This document shows positions 58,870 through 64,000 of a stretch of 64,000 nucleotides of DNA, one piece after another. The position numbers were made by a program, and so were the translations under genes. The stretch comes from Dermanyssus gallinae (lineage: Eukaryota > Arthropoda > Arachnida > Mesostigmata > Dermanyssidae), in contig QVRM01006801.1 in the NCBI GenBank assembly GCA_003439945.1, positions 340,001-404,000 on the forward strand, given 5' to 3'. The notes below the pieces were generated by a model. The model saw nothing but the letters and a program-made list of their open reading frames with translations. It searched no databases and was not told where the DNA came from. Position 1 is the stretch's first letter; each line of letters opens with the position of its first letter.

Positions 58870-59859
58870 TCGTGTAGAATCAGCCACATCGTGTTGGAGT
58901 AATGCATTCTCTCTGTGGAGAGACTACTACTACTACTACTATTAGCTTTAATAGCTCTTCTATTTGTTTCGCTAACTGCCTGTCTGTCGGTCTGTTTGTC
59001 AGTCATTCTGTCTGTCTGTCTAGCGGTCTAAATGTTCATCAGGTAGCATGTTGCCATCGAACAAGCTCCATCCGTGCATAGATTTCCTACGTTTGGTTTC
59101 TAAACCTCTATTTATGTTTTTTTTTATTTAATATTTATTTTACTCGGCCTTTGATATCGATTGGGATCACCTAGAGAGAAAAGAAGGGGGAGGGAAGTGA
59201 GACAAGTCTTATCACTCGCGGGCGCTGGCAGCCTTCGTTTATCCATGTTTACCTTCCTGTTGGTTAATTTCAACTCTACTTACTTATTTAGCTGAAGAGG
59301 AGAACATGCGGACATGGAGTAGCAACGTACAGCTTCGGCCTACCATGATGCGCAGTGCTTCCGATCTCCGAATAAGGGGAATAAATGAGAAGGAAATAAA
59401 TGCCAACAATAGGTACATTGACAAAAACGGTGTAACAGCATCCGTAAAAAAGAACCAGATTTGTACAACAACCAAAAAAGAAAATAACTAGACTTTGAGC
59501 AAAAAAGGGACCATAATAACCAGGGACTTCCTTCAGCAAACGTAAGGATATTAAATTCAAAACGATTTGCCGACGCAGTTTTAACGTAGACGTTTTGCAC
59601 ATTAATTAATTTATTTTGCTTTCATGAAGTATATACACTTATGTTAAAACATTTATATAGGTTTTGGGAATGCATGCACGTACGTTGCCTGCACCAAACA
59701 CCTTTTAGTGTGGAACTTAGAAGCCCACTAAACTCGAATTCCTTCCCACCCCGTCAGGCTCGGACACTGAAGCAATCTATTAGCTTTACATGGCACACCA
59801 TAAACTACAATAATTAGTCGTGGGTACGGTTCTTTAAACTCGCCTAAATAAACTTATTA

Positions 59860-59908
<49 letters not shown>

Positions 59909-60092
59909 CTTTTTTATGGGATCGTCTTCTCCGTGCGGCAAATTTATTTAAGTTCAAAAATTCTTCATAGAGCTTAAAATTTCTATAATTACATACATTC
60001 AAACAAATGTAACTATTCAGGGCATTTTGAATACAACGGCTATCACCCGGTTGTATATATAGACATACATATGTAATATATACATACATATG

Positions 60093-60141
<49 letters not shown>

Positions 60142-60268
60142 TATATATACGTACATACATATGTATATATACACAACGTACACGATAAGTGGCTTACAAT
60201 GCGGCATAGCTTCCACTAGTGAGCAGCTGAGAGAGAGACAAGTGCCCGGGAAAAGCGAGGAGACATCG
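58870..60268. other. Non-coding stretch
   Basis: No supported gene. TCTG repeats at 58,975-59,020, AT-rich 59,110-59,650, TA runs at 59,863-59,907 and 60,103-60,140 with CATATG-type flanks. Confidence 0.5.
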
Positions 60269-60382
60269 ATGACCATGACTCGTTTCACCACCCTTCGGTA
60301 CATCCCCGGCGCCTTTGCCCGCCCGTCCGTCGGAGCTGCCTATAGCCGCCGCAGCGCCACCGACCTCTGGCGCTGGCTGTAG
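60269..60382 (+). CDS. Short ORF ahead of a splice donor, leader-like
   Basis: ATGs at 60,269 and 60,275 open a 37-residue frame, MTMTRFTTLRYIPGAFARPS, then Arg- and Ser-rich sequence ending TDLWRWL and a stop. No acidic residue occurs before the final Asp, and Arg is evenly spaced, as in mitochondrial targeting sequences. Thirty bases after the stop is a strong donor, CAG/GTAAGT (60,410-60,418). It may be an upstream ORF in a 5' UTR exon, a micro-protein, or chance. The family is not recognised. Confidence 0.3.
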   Translation: MTMTRFTTLRYIPGAFARPSVGAAYSRRSATDLWRWL

Positions 60383-61382
60383 CCGTGTAAGCACTCTGCA
60401 ATCTGTCGTCAGGTAAGTCGGTAAGTCTCTATCTCTGAGTCGATGTTTTGTTTCAGTGCGTGTCGGCTTATTGCTGAAAGCTGGCTTGGCTGGCTGAGTG
60501 GGTGGGTGGGTGATTGGTTGTCTGGGTAAGTGAATGAGACGGTCCTTTGACTAATTTTCTGGTTCCTGGCTGCTGTTGCTGCTGCTAAACAAACGAATGC
60601 CGGACTCATCAAATCCATAAATGGTCGTATCGTGACGGTCGTTACACTCTGTCTAACTGACACGAAGTGGTCAGTTTGTCAGTCAGACAGACAGACTGGT
60701 CAGATAGACGACAGAAACTCAAACAACAAAGACCGAAAGAGGTGGTAAATCTCCTTCTTTGTCGGGATTGGCCAGCTGAGTTGTTGAAGACGGTGGTAGT
60801 CTTAACGAGAGAAAGTTAAGGAAAGACACCCAGACGCCCGCGGACTCTTACATCAATATATACATGCATACACAGATGCATATTGTTGTCTCATTATCAG
60901 CATCACAATCGTCATCAATTGGTTATCGAAGGGGTTGAAGTAGTATTAAAGGACGGTTTCAGCTCCTCGCCTCTTACGGAGGCCATTTAGCTGAGAGGTT
61001 TTTGTGGGTATTATGCCAACAATATCGGCATCGAGTCCCACACTACCCGCTTCGGGTGTGCGTAAAAGCACTTTTTTCCCCTCTCACAAAAAATTATAAT
61101 TGCCACCGATGGGAAGAATAAAGTGAAATCCAATGAGAACAATTCTAAGAAGCTGTTTGAGTGCCAAGCGAGCAAGAAAGCAAAAGAGGGAGAGATTCCA
61201 CGATTTATAGAGAGCGAAAGAGAGAGAGAGACGATGCTATACAAGGATATGATGAAAAGTGACGGCAAAAGAAAACGTAAACGGACACTCTCATTGGTAA
61301 ACGACAAATAACCTATCCGCAATACCAGGTCATCAAAAGCATCATCATCACCATCATTATCATCATCATTATTGGAAACAAC
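60383..61382. other. Intron-like stretch
   Basis: Starts with the donor at 60,413. No gene seen. It contains GA-rich DNA at 61,170-61,235 and CAT repeats at 61,340-61,372. Confidence 0.45.
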
Positions 61383-61441
61383 ATGACTAGAGGTCTTCTT
61401 CTCCGTCCAGAGGCCGAGGCAGCCCTCGAACACGACGACAG
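61383..61441 (+). CDS. Possible short first exon before a donor
   Basis: The ATG at 61,383 reads MTRGLLLRPEAEAALEHDD and reaches CAG/GTGAGA (donor at 61,442) without a stop. The composition is ordinary, but the piece is short and unrecognised. Confidence 0.2.
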
Positions 61442-61971
61442 GTGAGATTCTCTTTTTTTTGCTTCTCTCCACGCTCCTGGCTCTCGTCGACGGTGTTGCC
61501 TGTTGTTGTTCAATCTCGGCACCGGCAATTATCTATCTGCGGGCTTATTTGCTTGCCTCATCGTTTACGTTCCCCATGAACGGCAGCAACGGCCGCAGCG
61601 TCACTTTGTCTTCTCGAAGAAAGGCAGAACGGCAAACGATGATTATGACAATTTGTATTATGATTATTATTATTATTCATATTCTGTCTTTACTGAATAT
61701 TTGTTTACGAAAAGACAAACGTCATCGCCTTTATCCCTCCCTCTTATTATTACGCTTTCCCTCTCCCTTTTTGGTTTATCTAATTTTCTCTGATTATTGT
61801 CCGTGCGACGGCGTGGCAACGCCGAGACGTTCGTTGGACTAATTGGGGAACATGGGATACGAACATACACACATTCATACATACATACAGGTAGACCTGT
61901 ACATATACAGGTCGATGGGTGATGCGAGCCTTACAACGAAAACACAGCAGCAGCAAGAACAAGTCGAGTAG
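61442..61971. other. Non-coding stretch
   Basis: ATT/TTA run at 61,655-61,680 and a CATA run at 61,875-61,890. No gene supported. Confidence 0.5.
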
Positions 61972-62472
61972 CGCGACGGAAACAGTCAAGCGTCAAGTCC
62001 GTCCCGTCGGCTTGCTCAGACCTGTTTCGCTGCTGCTGCTGCAGTAAATACTGCTACGCCTGCTGCTTTTTCTGCTTCTGCTGCTGCTGCTGTTCTTGTC
62101 AGCGCCGGGCCACCGAGTGTCGTAACTGCTCGAGTAGCGGCCGCCGTAGCCGCCGCCAAAACGTCGGCAGCGGCGGCCGCAGCGGCGGCGGAAGTCAAAA
62201 CGTCAGCAGCCGCCAAAACGTCAGAAGCTGCGGCGGCGGCGGCAAGCAAAACGTTAACAGCCGCGGCGACGGCGGCGAGCAAAACGTTAACAGCCGCGGC
62301 GGCGACGGCGGCGACGGCGGCCAAAACAGCGGCAGCCGCCAAAACGTCGGCGGCCTCCGTCGCCGCTAAAGTTGCTTGCCGAGTGCGGCGGGCCGCCAAC
62401 GACGACAGCAGACGACGAAGGGCGGGTGCGCGGAGAAGGAGGAGGAGCCAGCAGCAGCAGCTGTCGCTGTAG
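61972..62472 (+). other. GC-rich Ala/Lys/Thr repeat frame without any Met codon
   Basis: Between a stop at 61,969 and a stop at 62,470 the plus strand is open for 166 codons. It is mostly Ala with repeated KTSAAA and SKTLTAAA units and ends in Arg-rich and QQQQ sequence. There is no ATG. The minus strand is also open over this part as an Ala-rich frame with repeated VNVLLAA. The underlying DNA is a minisatellite-like array of GCC/GCG with CAAAACGT blocks. It may be an internal exon on either strand or just a CpG-rich repeat. Confidence 0.35.
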
Positions 62473-64000
62473 CGGCGGCTGCAGTGGCGCCAGGGCCCTC
62501 GCGGCCAGCGGACGCAACGGGCCGACGACACGGGGCCGGCCCGGCCGCGGTGGCCGGACTACTACCGGACAGGAGACGGAGAGAGCGCGAGACAAACAAG
62601 CAGACAAGCACGCATACAGACCACAGAGACAAGGGAGAAATAGACAACAGTCAACTAGGTAGATAGATAGGTACGAAAGTAGATAGACAAAAAGATCACG
62701 AGGGCCCGAGTCGCCGAACGCCGCTGACGACAACAGACGACAACAGCCGCCGATCTACGCCGACGACCCGCTGCTTCTACAATGATGATTACTACTACTA
62801 ATACTACTACTACTATTACCACTACTCAAACGATTACGATGACACTAGTTCAACTGCCGATTTCTACCAATAGAGCGAGAGAGAGAGAGAGAGCGGCCAG
62901 AACCATGGCACTGGCGCTCTAGCTATTTTGAGTGTCTCTCTTCAATTGGTAGGCTGCCGTAAAGCGCGCCAAATTTGCACCGCGACAACTATAACAACGA
63001 CAGCATCAGCAACAGCAACAACAACAACAGAAGCATCAACAGCAGCAGCAACAGCTATAAGAAAGAAGAGGGTTCCGTCAACGAACAAAATTCGTCGTAT
63101 AGAAGGCCAATGGAGAAGTACAGCTGCCCTTAGGAGTGCTTGACGTACGACACTACGTCTTCTAGGCTGCGACGGCACGAAACATCCTTAAGATCTGACA
63201 ACACATTACTGAAACACTAACAACAGCTAAAAGAAGTTCTTGTACCTTGAACCTACGTCGAGTACGGCTCACAACGTTACTTGTGTTACTGTGTTGGAGT
63301 CGATCTCTGTTCGCATTATGGGACTTGATCGACAATTTGCACTGAAAGTAATTTCGATGTGTGTCTTCAAACAAATGTATGCAACAATAGGTATAAATGA
63401 AATAAAGAATATCGTTTTATATATATATATATATATATATATAAAAGGATCATGTTAACTAATACACCGTATCTGCAAAACCCGCATTTAAGAAAAATAA
63501 ATAGCACTCTGGATTGTTTATAAGAGTATTGGCTCAACCTTATTAGGCATTGATAAGACGACGCACCGACGCTCATAAGAAGCAATTACGAACACGCCAC
63601 CAGTGGCAAAATAGGATAAGAAAATGTATTTAGAATTATCTGAAAATACGCTGCCCATAGTAAACCAGCACGTCGTTCAAATCCAGCTTTTGGCCTTTTT
63701 ACACACGGATGGATGGACTTATGCTTTTGTGTGTATGCATCCTTAGAATAGAGGGAGCAAACGAAACTGTCTTGTTCCAGGAGTGACCGTGAAAGCACGA
63801 ATTTTTCGTTATATAGATGTGGCTGGCCGGACATCACTTCACGAAATGTGTAGCTGCGAGGGAACGAAAGAAGAGAAGATAATAAAATTATGTTTCCTCT
63901 GAAAGATCCGAGGTCAACCGGTGCAAGGCAAATAGTCGTATTAACTATGTTCGAAATTCTACGCTGTCTCCTTTTTGGGCTAATTTTGGGGTTTACGTTG
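62473..64000. other. Non-coding stretch to the window edge
   Basis: GC-rich up to about 62,580, then TAC/ACT runs at 62,785-62,830, GA repeats at 62,876-62,893, CAA/CAG runs at 63,005-63,055 and a TA run at 63,418-63,443. The frames near 63,367-63,837 are unrecognised. Nothing is supported as a gene. Confidence 0.5.

Overview
The window looks like a stretch of nuclear DNA from an arthropod. There are no bacterial-style operons. Long runs of CAA/GTT, TAA, CAG and especially TA simple repeats break it up, and nearly everything clearly recognisable is transposon-derived or looks like an isolated exon of a host gene with large introns. An arachnid or mite would fit (mariner elements, a Ty3/gypsy-like element, TA-rich microsatellites), but the window holds no taxon-specific gene, so this is inference only.

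The firmest features are mobile elements. An apparently intact 1.3 kb mariner with a full-length D,D34D transposase lies at 21.2-22.5 kb. Two decayed copies of a second mariner-like lineage lie on the minus strand at 0.2-1.35 kb and 52.3-53.1 kb. A third, frameshifted mariner relic lies at 24.25-25.0 kb. A 5'-truncated fragment at 15.5-16.0 kb resembles the C-terminal restriction-like endonuclease region of a non-LTR retrotransposon. At 48.97-51.19 kb sits a complete but internally deleted LTR retrotransposon. Its two 520-bp LTRs look identical by eye, and it has a 4-bp target duplication, a polypurine tract, a gag start and an integrase tail. It has inserted into the reverse-transcriptase region of an older LINE relic, whose two halves read on at 48.75-48.97 and 51.20-51.56 kb.

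Host-gene signal is weaker. The best case is a 1.8 kb open exon on the minus strand (53,593-55,389) that ends at a good splice donor. It encodes a long, low-complexity protein with an EH1-like motif, which suggests a transcription factor. About 3 kb upstream on the same strand is a GC-rich block with TATA, GC-box and CRE-like motifs and an open frame beginning MIVYDNG, which could be the first coding exon of the same gene. Between them lies a 19-bp tandem array containing three perfect GAAnnTTCnnGAA (heat-shock-element) sites. Other candidate first or internal exons, all uncertain, are at 2.0-2.4, 7.1-7.7, 11.7, 16.4-16.7, 17.4-17.6, 32.1-32.7, 34.7-35.0, 47.3, 60.3 and 61.4 kb.

The rest is intron-like or intergenic sequence full of microsatellites. 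About forty TA runs occur, and they repeatedly sit exactly at the edges of transposon fragments or tandem units. I found no rRNA, convincing tRNA, CRISPR array or multi-gene system. The most unusual items are the young, internally deleted LTR element nested in a LINE, the HSE-like array, and the association of TA runs with element edges.
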